From Mixta hanseatica (GTDB lineage: Bacteria; Pseudomonadota; Gammaproteobacteria; Enterobacterales; Enterobacteriaceae): 64,000 nucleotides of DNA. Below are positions 43,894 to 53,303 of the stretch, piece by piece; within the stretch, counting starts at the first letter, position 1; each line of letters begins with the position of its first letter. The position numbers and the translations under genes are program-made. Location: assembly GCF_023517775.1 (NCBI RefSeq), contig NZ_CP082904.1, positions 3,286,001 through 3,350,000 of the forward strand. The letters are read 5' to 3'. Below the pieces are notes generated by a model, which saw only the letters and a program-made list of their open reading frames with translations, was not told where the DNA came from and ran no database searches.

Positions 43894-44478
43894 TCACATA
43901 ATGCCCTTCAGGGCCAGGTACTGAAGTAACATAATGGTTTTAGCATCCGCTATTTCACCGTTATCTATCGCCGCCATCGCCTGCTGAAATTCCATTTCGA
44001 CTACTTCAATATCTTCTCCTTCCTCTTTAATGCCACCGCCCGCGCCAGAAAGGTGTTCGTCGCGGTATTCAGCAATAAAGAAGTAGAGCTTCTCGGTAAC
44101 CGAGCCCGGGCTCATAAAGGCTTCAAAAACTTTTTCTACCTGTTCAACCTGATAACCGGTCTCTTCTTCCGCTTCGGCTTTAATTCGCTTTTCAGGATCA
44201 AGGTTATCCAGCAACCCCGCCGGCGCCTCTAACAGCAGGCCGGGATGCTGATTTACGTAAACGGGAAAACGAAACTGGCGCGTTAAGATAACGGTTTGCC
44301 GGCTACGGTTATAAAGCAGAATCACCGCCCCGTTGCCCCGGTCGTAAACCTCACGGCTTTGCCGCTGCCATTCGCCATCGCGGCGCTTAAGCTCAAAGGT
44401 ATATTTTTTCAGTAGGTACCAGTCATCCGATAACACTTTACTGTCAATAATGCGCATTTCTGCATGTTTAGCTGGCAT
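43894..44478 (-). CDS. NudK-like GDP-mannose/ADP-sugar Nudix hydrolase
   Basis: From ATG 44478 (GGAGG upstream) the product is 194 residues. The Nudix box is '[21 protein letters not shown]' region, residues G-x5-E-x-R-EE-E in the [12 protein letters not shown] segment, with 'FFIAEYRD', '[11 protein letters not shown]' as in NudK. '[11 protein letters not shown]'-like text ([17 protein letters not shown]) also matches E. coli NudK, which hydrolyses GDP-mannose. It is divergent from the DeoR-family gene, 88 bases away. Confidence 0.85.
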   Translation of the reverse strand: MPAKHAEMRIIDSKVLSDDWYLLKKYTFELKRRDGEWQRQSREVYDRGNGAVILLYNRSRQTVILTRQFRFPVYVNQHPGLLLEAPAGLLDNLDPEKRIKAEAEEETGYQVEQVEKVFEAFMSPGSVTEKLYFFIAEYRDEHLSGAGGGIKEEGEDIEVVEMEFQQAMAAIDNGEIADAKTIMLLQYLALKGIM

Positions 44479-44566
44479 AATGGCTCCTCCGTCGATAATA
44501 TCGTCATCATATCGTGTACAAACGTGCACACTCAAATGAATTCGTGCAAACCAGGAAAAAGGCCAT

Positions 44567-45322
44567 ATGCTTACCTCGCAACGTAAACAGCTCATCCTGC
44601 AAAAACTTGCGGCGGAGGGGCAGGTGCTGTCTAAGCATCTCAGCGAAACCTTTAACGTATCAGAGGACACCATCCGCCGTGATTTACGTGAGCTTTCTGC
44701 TGAAGGCCTGCTGCAGCGGGTACACGGCGGCGCGCTGCCAGCTTCCGCTGCAACCGTCACCTTCGCCGAACGTAAAAACCTGCGGTTGGATGCGAAACGG
44801 GTTATCGCGAAAAAAGGCGCAGAACTGATTGAGCCGGGACAGGTCGTGATGATCGACGGCGGAACCACGACCGCTGAATTGATTACGTTCTTACCCCATA
44901 GCCTGCAGATTACCGTGGTCACCCATAGCCCAGGCATTGCGCTTGGTCTGGCGGATCATCCCTTGATCGATGTGATTATGATCGGCGGGCGGCTATTCAA
45001 ACATTCGCTGGTGGCGGTTGGCGCGGCGGCTATTGAGAACGTCGCGAATGTCCGCGCGGATATTTTCTTTATGGGCGTAACCGGCATTCATGCTGACGCC
45101 GGTTTGAGTACCGGCGATTATGAAGAGTCCTGCATTAAGCGCGCATTTTCGCAAAAGGCGGCGGAAACCATTGTGCTGGCGTCGCCGGAAAAACTGAATT
45201 CCGCCTCGACCTGGGTAATCGGCGATATTTCGCTAATCAATACCATGGTGGTGGAAAAGAGCACCGCAGAACAGTTGCTGACGCCCTTTATCAACAAAGG
45301 CATCAGCGTGGTTAAAGCCTGA
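44567..45322 (+). CDS. DeoR/GlpR-family sugar-phosphate regulator
   Basis: A 251-residue repressor: N-terminal DeoR helix-turn-helix ('[20 protein letters not shown]', '[20 protein letters not shown]', 'QRVHGGALP') and a C-terminal phosphosugar isomerase-like sensor ('[16 protein letters not shown]', '[20 protein letters not shown]', 'FFMGVTGIH'). The ligand is unknown. It is divergent from the NudK-like gene. Confidence 0.88.
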   Translation: MLTSQRKQLILQKLAAEGQVLSKHLSETFNVSEDTIRRDLRELSAEGLLQRVHGGALPASAATVTFAERKNLRLDAKRVIAKKGAELIEPGQVVMIDGGTTTAELITFLPHSLQITVVTHSPGIALGLADHPLIDVIMIGGRLFKHSLVAVGAAAIENVANVRADIFFMGVTGIHADAGLSTGDYEESCIKRAFSQKAAETIVLASPEKLNSASTWVIGDISLINTMVVEKSTAEQLLTPFINKGISVVKA

Positions 45323-45325
45323 ACG

Positions 45326-45845
45326 CTAAACAGCCTGGACGCCAAAGTGCCGCTTCAGGCCCTGCGCACCTTTGGCGGTGATACGCACGCAGCGGCTGCC
45401 GATATCCTTTTCCATCCAGCGCTGCTGCTCAAACCAGCTGAGCAAAGCGGCGCCCAGCGCCCCGCCGAGATGATAGCGACGTTCGCTCCAGTCCAGGCAG
45501 GCACAGCTAAATTTTCTGCGCGAGCCGGCAGGCGCTACCGCAATCCCCAGTTCCGCCAGCATTGCGCTGCCCTGCGTTGTGAGAGCGCTACCTTCCTCTG
45601 TTAGCCAGCCGCGCTCGGTTAGCCGCTGATACAGGCTCACCGCCACCTCCCCCGCTAAATGGTCATAACAAGTTCTGGCACGACGCAGATAAGCGGGCGT
45701 GGTAATACGCGGCGCGGCCATCCATTAATACACACAGCATACGGGCGCGTGACTTATCCGCCATAATCGCCGCCGTGGCCGCCAACAGATCTTCCGGCTG
45801 ACAGAGATGCTGCGCCTCTGCGCTTTTTTCGCTGCGTAATGCCAT
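45326..45845 (-). pseudogene. ArsR-family regulator broken by internal deletion and frameshift
   Basis: From ATG 45845 (AGGGGA upstream) the frame gives the start of a winged helix ('AATAAIMADKSRARMLCVLM', 'DGRA') and then continues in another frame as the C-terminal domain ('TPAYLRRARTCYDHLAGEVA', 'GIAVAPAGSRRKFSCACLDW', 'GSRCVRITAKGAQGLKRHFG'). About 60-70 residues, including the recognition helix, are missing at the junction near 45715. Non-functional. It lies beside a TauE/SafE exporter gene, possibly its former target. Confidence 0.8.
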
Positions 45846-45897
45846 ATTCTATCCCCTGGTTGCCATTAACAAAGAGCCGGATGCGGATACGTTACCT

Positions 45898-46644
45898 TCA
45901 GATGGCGCGGATCACCATCTCCAGGCCCAACGCGAGCAGACAGATCAGAAAATAACGTTTAAATACCGGCGGAGAGATAAACCGGCGCAGCCGCTGTCCG
46001 GCAAACAGCCCGATCAGCGCCGGGATCACCGCTAATCCTGATATGCCCAGGGAGACGGAAGGCAATGCACCATGCCATCCCAGGCCGGCGGCAAGGGCCA
46101 GCGTCGAGCTGGTAAACGAGATCCCCAGCGCCTGCACCAGCTCATCTTTCTCCAGCCCCAGCGCCTGTAGCCAGGGCACCGCGGGCATAACAAAAACACC
46201 GGTAGCGCCGGTCAGCATACCGGTAACGATGCCTACCGGCAGCGACCAAACCGGCTCATGCCGCGGCGCGACGGCAACACTGCGCCCGGTCAGCGTCCAT
46301 AGCGCGTAAACGATAAGCGCCGTTCCCAGTGCCAGCTGCGTATACGCGCTATGACCGTTGGCCAGCCATCCGCTGCTTAACAGCGTAGCGCTGACAATCG
46401 CCAGCTGCATCGGCCACAGCCGCCGGATCAGCGCGCCGCAATGCGCTCCGCCGCTCAGCTGAAAAATGTTGGTTATCAGGGAAGGCAAGAGCAGCATTGC
46501 GGCGGCGGTGGCCGGTGAAAGTAACGCGCCGAGCACGCCCATCGCCACCGTCGGCAGCCCCATGCCGGTCACGCCCTTTACCAGCCCCGCCAGCAAAAAA
46601 GTGACGCCTGCCAACAGCAGCGTAGCGAAATTAAACTCTATCAT
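45898..46644 (-). CDS. TauE/SafE-family sulfite/organosulfonate exporter
   Basis: A 248-residue membrane protein with about eight helices and duplicated signature loops 'LAGLVKGVTGMGLPTVAMG' and 'GIVTGMLTGATGVFVMPAVP'. Family members move sulfite, sulfoacetate or related anions across the inner membrane. Its ATG overlaps the end of the broken monooxygenase frame, so the two were an operon with the ArsR-type regulator downstream. Confidence 0.85.
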   Translation of the reverse strand: MIEFNFATLLLAGVTFLLAGLVKGVTGMGLPTVAMGVLGALLSPATAAAMLLLPSLITNIFQLSGGAHCGALIRRLWPMQLAIVSATLLSSGWLANGHSAYTQLALGTALIVYALWTLTGRSVAVAPRHEPVWSLPVGIVTGMLTGATGVFVMPAVPWLQALGLEKDELVQALGISFTSSTLALAAGLGWHGALPSVSLGISGLAVIPALIGLFAGQRLRRFISPPVFKRYFLICLLALGLEMVIRAI

Positions 46645-46981
46645 GCGTTTCTGCCTCCGCCTGCGGCGCCTGGCCGCGCTCGTTTTTGCCGTAATCGCGT
46701 ATTACCGCCGCGACGCGCAGCCGGTAATGGCTGAAAATATCGGCGTGCCCCGCCTGCTGCGCGGTGCGGTGCGCTTCCTGACGTCGCTAGGCGAGTATCG
46801 CTTCCTCGTCCCGCCACCAGGAAAGAGATAATAGTTTCTCCGGCTGGGTCAGACTTTGAAAACGCTCGATGGAAATAAATCCGTCGATATGGCTGAGCAG
46901 CGGCTTAAGTTCCGTCGCCAGGCTCAGATAGCGTTGCTGCTGAGAGGGATAAGGTTCAGCTTCAAAAATAACGGCAAACAT
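46631..46981 (-). pseudogene. Antibiotic-biosynthesis monooxygenase (ABM) with amber codon
   Basis: From ATG 46981 (AAGGAG upstream) the frame encodes an ABM-fold protein ('MFAVIFEAEPYPSQQQRYLS', 'HIDGFISIERFQSLTQPEKL', 'SLSWWRDEEAILA') up to TAG at 46787-46789, then continues in frame as RRQEAHRTAQQAG and 'YRLRVAAVIRDYGKNE' to a TAA at 46631. The amber replaces the position of the usual Trp (TGG). The truncated 64-residue product would lack the second half of the fold. Confidence 0.75.
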
Positions 46982-47107
46982 GGTCGACTCCTTCTGGTTG
47001 AGAAAACCAGCTTGCCGCAGACGCAGGGTGGATGCTTCGCCGGACAACAAAGTATGGGCGCCGAGTGGCCGTTAGGGTAGAGAGGCGAGTTGAACTACAG
47101 GGATCTC

Positions 47108-47164
47108 ATCCTGCCTGTTCAACAGGCAGGATAAGCAATCCAGGTTCCGGGCGGAGCCTGGATT
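47108..47164. terminator. Two hairpins after fhuE
   Basis: ATCCTGCCTG (47108-47117) pairs with CAGGCAGGAT (47123-47132), and AATCCAGG (47137-47144) with CCTGGATT (47157-47164). They lie just past the fhuE stop; neither has a strong T tract. Confidence 0.5.
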
Positions 47165-47170
47165 ATCCAA

Positions 47171-49369
47171 TTAGAAGTTGTAGTTGGCGGTAACAGAGAC
47201 GTTACGCGGCGCGCCGTAAACCTGATATTGCCCCACGTAGGTATCGTAGGATTTATCGAACAGGTTATTCAGGTTCGCCTGCACCGACAGCTGTTTCGTA
47301 ACCTGATAGCGGCCAAACAGATTCACCAGCGCATAGCTGCCCTGCTCTGCGCGCCAGGTACCGTTGCCTTCCGGCGCGGCGACATCCTGCCAGACGTGCG
47401 TCTGCCAGTTTACGCCGCCGCCCAGCGTCAGCTGGCTTAAGGCCGGCACGTTATAAGCGGCGAACAGCTTCAGGCTGGTGCGCGGCAGCATCGGGTTGAT
47501 GGCATTGCCGTCGCCATCTTCCGCCACGTAGCGCGTTGCGCCGAAGGTCATCTGCAGGTTATCGGTGACCGCGCCGTTAACCTCAAACTCAATGCCTTTG
47601 CTGACCGTACCCTGCGCAGCGTAGTACGCCTGTTCGCTATTAGTGTTCGGGATCATCTGGCCGGTGGTTTGCGCGACGTTATCCTGCTCAACACGGAACA
47701 GCGCCACGGAGGTGGTCAGGCGGCTGTTCAGCCAGTCCGCTTTTAGCCCGGTTTCATAGTTTTTACCGACCGTCGGCGGCAGATAGCTGCCGTTAATATC
47801 CCGGTAAGACTGCGGATTAAAGATCGAGGTATAGCTGGCGTAAGCGGACCAGGTATCATTGATGTCATACACCAGGCCAGCGTAAGGCGTGATACGGTTT
47901 TTCGCCAGATTCTGCGTCAGCGTGCTGGTGCTCCATTTGGTATAGCGCGCGCCTACAATCAGGTTGAGCGGATCGGCCAGCGAAATGCGCGTGGCCAGAT
48001 AGGCTGACTTCTGGTGCACCGTATCGGCCTGCGCCAGGCTTAGCTCGCCCCAGTTGGTCTCAGGAATATTGCCATCCCAGTTATTGTAATTGCCGATGTC
48101 ATCCGAAGAAAGGTTCGCGAACGCGTTGGTGTAGCGGTTGTTTTGGCGGCTGTAGCTTACGCCCGCCATCAGCTCGTGCTGACGACCAAACAGCTGGTAA
48201 GGGCCGCTGGTAAAGGCATCCAGCGCATGCACTTTGCGCGTGCCGGTGTTATAGCCGGTGCCGCCGATAACAGGATAATCGGCGTAAGCGCTGACGCCTC
48301 GCCCGGTGGTTTTATCAAAAAAGCCATCAAGATAGAGCATCTTGCTGTCGAGTTTGGTTTCCGCATGGGTGCCGTTCAGGGTGATCTGCCAGCCGTTATC
48401 GAAGCGCTGCTTCAGCGTGGCGAACACTCTTCTGGACTCGGTATTGCTGTAGGCCCAGTCAGGCGCGGTATTGTCGCTGCGATCGTAGCTAATTTGGCTG
48501 CCGTCCGTATACCAGCGCGGTAAGCCGCCCCAGGTCGGGCTGTCAGCCTGGTTTTCCTGATAGTCGTAGCCCACCGATAAGGTAGTAGAGTCGGTGAGGT
48601 CCGCATCCACCACGCCATAAATGAATTTTTTTTCGTTGCTGTAGCGATCAAGATAGCTGTTTCTGTCCTGATAACCGGCGACCACGCGTCCGCGTACGTT
48701 GCCTGAATCGGTTAACGGCGCGGAGAGATCAAGCACATAGCGCTGCTTATCCCAGCTGCCGTAGCTGGCGGAAACGTTACCGACAAACTCGCGGCTGTCG
48801 GCGTGCTTACGCACCATATTCACCGAGGCTGACGGGTTGCCCGCGCCGCTCATCAGACCGGTCGCGCCACGCACCACTTCGATGCGGTCATAAATCGCGC
48901 TATCGGACATAGCATCGCCAAGGTTCCAACGCTCTTCAAACACGGTCGGAATATCATCAACCATGTAGTTATCAATCATAAACCCGCGCGAATAGAAAGT
49001 GCTGCGATCGAGATCGGCCACTTTTTCCGTCACGCCGGTGGTGTTCTTCAGCACATCGCCCAATGACTGCATCTGCTGATCCCGCATGCGCTGCTTGCTG
49101 ATAATGCTGACGGACTGCGGTATATCCCGCGCGGTTAAGGTCATCCTGGTCCCCGCCTGGGTGACCGGCACGCTGTAATCGCTTTGCGTGCTGTTCTCTT
49201 CGCTGTCAACAGCGGCATCAACCACCAGCGTCTCTTCCTGCGCTGCCGCCCAGGCCGCGTTACCGTGCAGCGCAATGGCGATCAACGCTGCCAGGGAAGT
49301 TAGAACCCGTTTGACTGACGCGCCTTCGCTAAGGCGAATTTCCCTGTTATCAACTGAAATTAAAGACAT
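47171..49369 (-). CDS. fhuE: FhuE ferric-coprogen/rhodotorulate TonB-dependent receptor
   Basis: A 732-residue outer-membrane receptor with an N-terminal signal sequence ending 'ALHGNAAWAA' and a TonB box 'EETLVV'. The plug ('TARDIPQSVSIISKQRMRDQ', 'LKNTTGVTEK', 'YSRGFMIDNYMVDDIP', 'RIEVVRGATGLMSGAGNPSA') and barrel ('PTWGGLPRWYTDGS', 'LFGRQHELMAGVSYSRQNNR') are very close to E. coli FhuE. It ends in Phe (VTANYNF). It imports fungal hydroxamate siderophores; a Fur-box-like site lies upstream. Confidence 0.93.
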   Translation of the reverse strand: MSLISVDNREIRLSEGASVKRVLTSLAALIAIALHGNAAWAAAQEETLVVDAAVDSEENSTQSDYSVPVTQAGTRMTLTARDIPQSVSIISKQRMRDQQMQSLGDVLKNTTGVTEKVADLDRSTFYSRGFMIDNYMVDDIPTVFEERWNLGDAMSDSAIYDRIEVVRGATGLMSGAGNPSASVNMVRKHADSREFVGNVSASYGSWDKQRYVLDLSAPLTDSGNVRGRVVAGYQDRNSYLDRYSNEKKFIYGVVDADLTDSTTLSVGYDYQENQADSPTWGGLPRWYTDGSQISYDRSDNTAPDWAYSNTESRRVFATLKQRFDNGWQITLNGTHAETKLDSKMLYLDGFFDKTTGRGVSAYADYPVIGGTGYNTGTRKVHALDAFTSGPYQLFGRQHELMAGVSYSRQNNRYTNAFANLSSDDIGNYNNWDGNIPETNWGELSLAQADTVHQKSAYLATRISLADPLNLIVGARYTKWSTSTLTQNLAKNRITPYAGLVYDINDTWSAYASYTSIFNPQSYRDINGSYLPPTVGKNYETGLKADWLNSRLTTSVALFRVEQDNVAQTTGQMIPNTNSEQAYYAAQGTVSKGIEFEVNGAVTDNLQMTFGATRYVAEDGDGNAINPMLPRTSLKLFAAYNVPALSQLTLGGGVNWQTHVWQDVAAPEGNGTWRAEQGSYALVNLFGRYQVTKQLSVQANLNNLFDKSYDTYVGQYQVYGAPRNVSVTANYNF

Positions 49370-49548
49370 TTTTTACCTTCGAGAGCTATTATTTTTTTGT
49401 GTGCCCGACCGTATGCGCTTTCTCAATCTGCAAAAGCCCTACGCTTAAGGCAGTTTTCCCTGAGCCAGAACTCCTGGCGCTGTCGCTTTCCCTGCCGGCT
49501 TAGCGGATTAATGGATACGTAAAAAATCATTTCACCGCTAATGGTGAG

Positions 49549-49573
49549 AATGAGAAATTTAATCATTTTCATT
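49549..49573 (-). promoter_or_regulatory. Fur-box-like site upstream of fhuE
   Basis: AATGAGAAAT (49549-49558) and ATTTTCATT (49565-49573) form an AT-rich imperfect inverted repeat built of NATAAT-like units, about 180 bases before the fhuE start. fhuE is Fur-repressed in E. coli. Confidence 0.55.
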
Positions 49574-49726
49574 ACGGATGTAAATGAGTATTACAGAATT
49601 GTCTTGAAGGCGCCTGTGGGGTGACAGCAAAGGGTAAAGATGAGGAGTTAAAGACGAAGGAAAGAGGCTATATGTTCCCCGATAAAGCACCGGGGAAATC
49701 TGCCGGCCCGCAAGAGCCAGCGACGT

Positions 49727-50203
49727 TTACGCTTTGTCGGCGGCCGGACGCAGGCGGGCAGTTAAACCACGCAGGAAGTAGCGCAGGAACTGATCGCCGC
49801 ATTCACGGTAGTTTTTATGGTCCGGCGCACGCATGATGGCGGTAATCTCCGGCATAGAGACCCGGAATTGCTGCGAGGTCAGAATTGCCAAAATATCATC
49901 GGTTTTCAGCGCAAAGGCGATACGCAGCTTTTTAAGGATGATGTTGTTGGTAATACGACGCTCGACTTTCAGCGGCGGCATGCTCTCATCTTTACCGCGT
50001 TTGTGATAAATCAGGCCGTTCAGGAAGCCGCTCATCAGCACGTCCGGGCAGGCGACAAAGCCTTGCTCTTCTTCTTTCAGCATATAGCTGGCCATCTGCT
50101 CAACGGGAATCGCCATATCGGCCAGCGCCAGGATCGCGACCATATCATTATTGTTGAGCTTTAGCGCGTAGCGCAGGCTACGCAGTACATCGTTATTCAT
50201 CAT
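49727..50203 (-). CDS. yehS: YehS, DUF1456 protein
   Basis: A 158-residue protein of two similar DUF1456 halves: 'NDVLRSLRYALKLNNNDMVA' and 'NNIILKKLRIAFALKTDDIL', each about 70 residues, with 'SMPEITAIMRAPDHKNYREC'. It is close to E. coli YehS. Its role is unknown. It may start at the second Met (50200). Confidence 0.9.
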   Translation of the reverse strand: MMNNDVLRSLRYALKLNNNDMVAILALADMAIPVEQMASYMLKEEEQGFVACPDVLMSGFLNGLIYHKRGKDESMPPLKVERRITNNIILKKLRIAFALKTDDILAILTSQQFRVSMPEITAIMRAPDHKNYRECGDQFLRYFLRGLTARLRPAADKA

Positions 50204-50344
50204 CGCGATGATTCCTTACCCTTCCGGCATACAAAGCGGGCAGTATAGCGATCTCTGCGCTGATGACGAGCAAAACAACGCGCTTTTGCGCTAACGACGT
50301 GCTGGTAATCACAAGGGAAAGAGCCTGAGAGACGAAGTAAAACA

Positions 50345-50368
50345 GCCGCCCTGCAGAGGCAGGACGGC
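50345..50368 (-). terminator. Hairpin after osmC
   Basis: GCCGCCCTGC (50345-50354), loop AGAG, GCAGGACGGC (50359-50368) with one mismatch; an A/T tract on the far side is weak. Confidence 0.5.
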
Positions 50369-50376
50369 AGAAGGCA

Positions 50377-50808
50377 TTAGTTTTCCAGCTTATAGTTCAG
50401 GGTGATTTCAGCATTCAGTACCTGTGAAACCGGACAGCCTGCTTTTGCCTTGTTGATAATTTCATCAAAGGCAGCGTTATCGATTCCCGGCAGCTTGATG
50501 TTGCTATCAAGCGCAATTTTGGTAATGGCAAAACCTTCGCCCTGTTTATCCAGCGAGACATCCGCCGTGGTATCAATACTCTGTGGCGTATGGCCAGCCT
50601 GACCCAGCATCATCGACAGCGCCATTGAGAAGCAGGCGGCATGCGCTGCGCCAATCAATTCTTCCGGGTTAGTGCCGGGCTGATCTTCGAAACGGGTGTT
50701 AAAACCGTATGGTTGCTGTTTCAGCGCGCCACTTTCAGTAGAAACGGTGCCTTTACCCCGTTTAAGATCGCCTTCCCAGTGTGCCTGACCTTTCTTATGA
50801 ATCGTCAT
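50377..50808 (-). CDS. osmC: OsmC peroxiredoxin
   Basis: From ATG 50808 the product is 143 residues and is nearly collinear with E. coli OsmC ('MTIHKKGQAHWEGDLKRGKG'). It reduces organic hydroperoxides through two Cys, in 'AAHAACFSMALSM' and 'AGCPVSQVLNAEI'. It is induced by osmotic and stationary-phase stress in E. coli. A GC hairpin (50345-50368) follows the stop. Confidence 0.95.
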   Translation of the reverse strand: MTIHKKGQAHWEGDLKRGKGTVSTESGALKQQPYGFNTRFEDQPGTNPEELIGAAHAACFSMALSMMLGQAGHTPQSIDTTADVSLDKQGEGFAITKIALDSNIKLPGIDNAAFDEIINKAKAGCPVSQVLNAEITLNYKLEN

Positions 50809-50969
50809 CTTTCCTCCGGTTTTACTGAAATGTACTATCAGTATAGTTAGCCCGCTGCGTATCACCTGGCGGCAGCGGTTTTATTACCCTGGCCCAGGCT
50901 GTCAGACCATGTGCTGTCTGACGGACGGACGACGAGAAAAATGTAACTAACAAAGAATAACGGAGAGAT

Positions 50970-51152
50970 ATGATGTTTCAGAAAGATGATTTTGTGCAGG
51001 CGAAAACCGGCGGCCCGAAAATGCAGGTGCTGCGCGTAGAGGGTGAAACGCTCTGGTGCGCCCGCGTTGATGATGCAGACAAAAAAGAGATCGAGATCCC
51101 GGCCAGTTCAGTGAATCCTTATCATGAAGAGGGTGACTTCGGCGTCTGCTGA
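50970..51152 (+). CDS. YodC-family (DUF2158) small protein
   Basis: A 60-residue protein: 'FQKDDFVQAKTGGPKMQVLR', 'ETLWCARVDD', 'EIEIPASSVNPYHEEGD', matching the single-SH3-like DUF2158 fold. Function unknown. It is translated from ATG 50970 or 50973, with GGAGA upstream. Confidence 0.75.
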   Translation: MMFQKDDFVQAKTGGPKMQVLRVEGETLWCARVDDADKKEIEIPASSVNPYHEEGDFGVC

Positions 51153-51240
51153 GTCCCCGGCAGCCTGAATGAGAACGGGCTGCCTTCTTAGGGCTGCGCG
51201 GCGCCGCTAAGATGAAACTTATTTTTACCGGGATCTGGGT

Positions 51241-51789
51241 ATGAGCGTGAAATTACGTCCGCTTGAGCGGGAGGATTTGCACTTTGTGCATCAGCTGGAT
51301 AATAACGCCAGCGTGATGCGTTACTGGTTTGAGGAGCCCTACGAGGCGTTTGTTGAACTCTCTGACCTTTATAACAAGCATATTCACGATCAAAGCGAAC
51401 GACGCTTTGTGGTGGAAAATGGCGGTGAAAAAGTGGGCCTGGTGGAACTGGTTGAGATCAACCATGTGCACCGCCGCGCCGAGTTCCAGATCATTATCGA
51501 TCCCCTGCATCAGGGCAAAGGGCTGGCGAGCCAGGCGGCAAAACTGGCGATGGATTACGGTTTTTCCGTGCTGAATCTGTATAAACTCTATTTGATTGTC
51601 GATCAGGAGAATGAAAAAGCGATCCATATCTACAGCAAGCTGGGCTTTGAGATAGAGGGCGTACTGCGGCACGAATTTTTTATTAACGGCGAATACCGTA
51701 ACACCATTCGCATGTGTATTTTCCAGCATCAGTATCTGGAAAAACATAAAACTCATCCCGGCGCGATGGTCAAACCTACCGCTCAGTAA
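51241..51789 (+). CDS. speG: Spermidine N-acetyltransferase SpeG
   Basis: A 182-residue GNAT enzyme almost identical in layout to E. coli SpeG: '[20 protein letters not shown]', '[20 protein letters not shown]', acetyl-CoA loop in '[19 protein letters not shown]', and '[20 protein letters not shown]'. It acetylates spermidine and relieves polyamine toxicity. It is a dodecamer in E. coli. Confidence 0.95.
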   Translation: MSVKLRPLEREDLHFVHQLDNNASVMRYWFEEPYEAFVELSDLYNKHIHDQSERRFVVENGGEKVGLVELVEINHVHRRAEFQIIIDPLHQGKGLASQAAKLAMDYGFSVLNLYKLYLIVDQENEKAIHIYSKLGFEIEGVLRHEFFINGEYRNTIRMCIFQHQYLEKHKTHPGAMVKPTAQ

Positions 51790-51843
51790 ACGGCAGGCAG
51801 CGCGAGGATAGAACCTGCGCGCTGCTCTTCTCACCGTGATTTA

Positions 51844-52266
51844 TCAACCGGCGCGCGCGCCGACCGGGTTGATCACCGGCTGAATCTGGGCCGGCTCAAT
51901 GTTATACATGCCGCCATAGAACGGATCCACCAGCAGCCAGCCCGGGAAGCCGCCCAGCGGGATATTACCCAGGATATACCACAGGTTGGCCTTCTCTTTT
52001 AACGGCAACGTCAACGGAACATAGCCGGGGCGCTCCATCATCACCCGATAACTCTTTTTGCCGAAATAGCTGCCGTTCGATTTATCCAGCACCACGGTTT
52101 TCGGGGTTATCCCCTCCGCCACCGCGCGTCCGGTTTCATCCTGCACCACAAAGGTTGCTCCTTGCGGAATCGAATCGATTCGCACGCTTTGCGTTTCCGA
52201 GCCAACAATCGTGGCGCAGCCACTGAGCAGCGATACCGCCGCCAGCGCCAGTAACAGGCGTTTCAT
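51844..52266 (-). CDS. Lipoprotein with PEGA-like domain
   Basis: A 140-residue protein with a lipoprotein signal ('MKRLLLALAAVSLLSGC', lipobox LSGC, cleavage before Cys17). The mature part has a PEGA-like strand set ('VRIDSIPQGATFVVQDETGR', 'TPKTVVLDKSNGS', 'MMERPGYVPLTLPLKEK') and 'LWYILGNIPLGGFPGWLLVD', which may associate with membrane. Function unknown. Confidence 0.75.
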   Translation of the reverse strand: MKRLLLALAAVSLLSGCATIVGSETQSVRIDSIPQGATFVVQDETGRAVAEGITPKTVVLDKSNGSYFGKKSYRVMMERPGYVPLTLPLKEKANLWYILGNIPLGGFPGWLLVDPFYGGMYNIEPAQIQPVINPVGARAG

Positions 52267-52367
52267 ACGCTTTCCTGAATTTTACGGTTTGGTAGTAGTT
52301 TAATCGGCAATGCGGCAGTTTTCCTTAGCGCCCGATCGCTTTCCAGGCGCTAAGGCAGCGCAATGCG

Positions 52368-53303
52368 TTATTGATGCGCGCAGCCGCGGGCCAGCGCGGC
52401 GATATCCTGTGGCGTGGTGCGACAGCAGCCGCCGATAATTTGCGCCCCCGCCGCTTTCCACTCGCTCAGCTTATCCTGCAGCGAACAGCCGGCCGGCGCG
52501 CTATGCCAGCTTTTGCTGACCGCATCGTACTGCTCACCGGAGTTGGGATAGACCAGCAGCGGCTTTTCGGTCAGACGGCGCAGCGTCATTAACGCTGGCG
52601 TGACCTTTTCCAGCGCAATGCAGTTGACGCCCAGCGCCACCGCCTGCGGACAGGCGTTCAGTAACGCCGCCACCGCCGTCAGCGGCGTGCCGTCGGAAAG
52701 ATGCTCGCTGTCGCGCAGGGTAAACGAGAACCAGGCAGGCATGGTGGGGAATTCCGCCACCAGCGCCACCAGCGCTTCAAGTTCGGCATAAGAAGGCAGG
52801 GTTTCACAGGCCAGCAGATCGATACCGGAACCCGCCAACGCCTCCACGCGCGGGCGATGAAACGCCATCATCTCTTTCTGCGACAGCGCATAGTCGCCGC
52901 GATACTCCGCGCCGTTGGCAAGAAACGCGCCGTAAGGCCCGACCGAGCCCGCCACCAGCAGCGGCGCGGCCTGCGGCTGCTGCGCCAGATAGTCATTGCG
53001 CGCGCGCAGCGCCAGCTCAGCGCTGCGAATAATCAGCTCGCGTGATTGCAGCTCGCTCAGCCCGCGCGCGGCAAAACTCTGCGGCGTCGCCTGATAGCTG
53101 GCGGTAATCGCGCACTGCGCCCCGGCGGCAAAATAGTCATAATGCACCTGATAAATCAGCTGCGGATCTTCCATCAGTACCTTCGCTGACCACAGCGCAT
53201 CAGCCAACTGGCATCCGCGCGCCTCCAGCTCCGTTGCCAGCGCGCCATCAAGGATCAGCGTGTCGCGACGCTGGAGAAGATCGGCAATGGGATTAAATAG
53301 CAT
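52368..53303 (-). CDS. mmuM: Homocysteine S-methyltransferase MmuM
   Basis: A 311-residue enzyme that transfers a methyl group from S-methylmethionine (or SAM) to homocysteine. Zinc ligands are visible: Cys in '[10 protein letters not shown]' and the pair in '[19 protein letters not shown]'. '[17 protein letters not shown]' is the N-terminal signature. Its ATG overlaps the mmuP stop, forming the mmuPM operon, which is under the met boxes ahead of mmuP. Confidence 0.94.
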   Translation of the reverse strand: MLFNPIADLLQRRDTLILDGALATELEARGCQLADALWSAKVLMEDPQLIYQVHYDYFAAGAQCAITASYQATPQSFAARGLSELQSRELIIRSAELALRARNDYLAQQPQAAPLLVAGSVGPYGAFLANGAEYRGDYALSQKEMMAFHRPRVEALAGSGIDLLACETLPSYAELEALVALVAEFPTMPAWFSFTLRDSEHLSDGTPLTAVAALLNACPQAVALGVNCIALEKVTPALMTLRRLTEKPLLVYPNSGEQYDAVSKSWHSAPAGCSLQDKLSEWKAAGAQIIGGCCRTTPQDIAALARGCAHQ

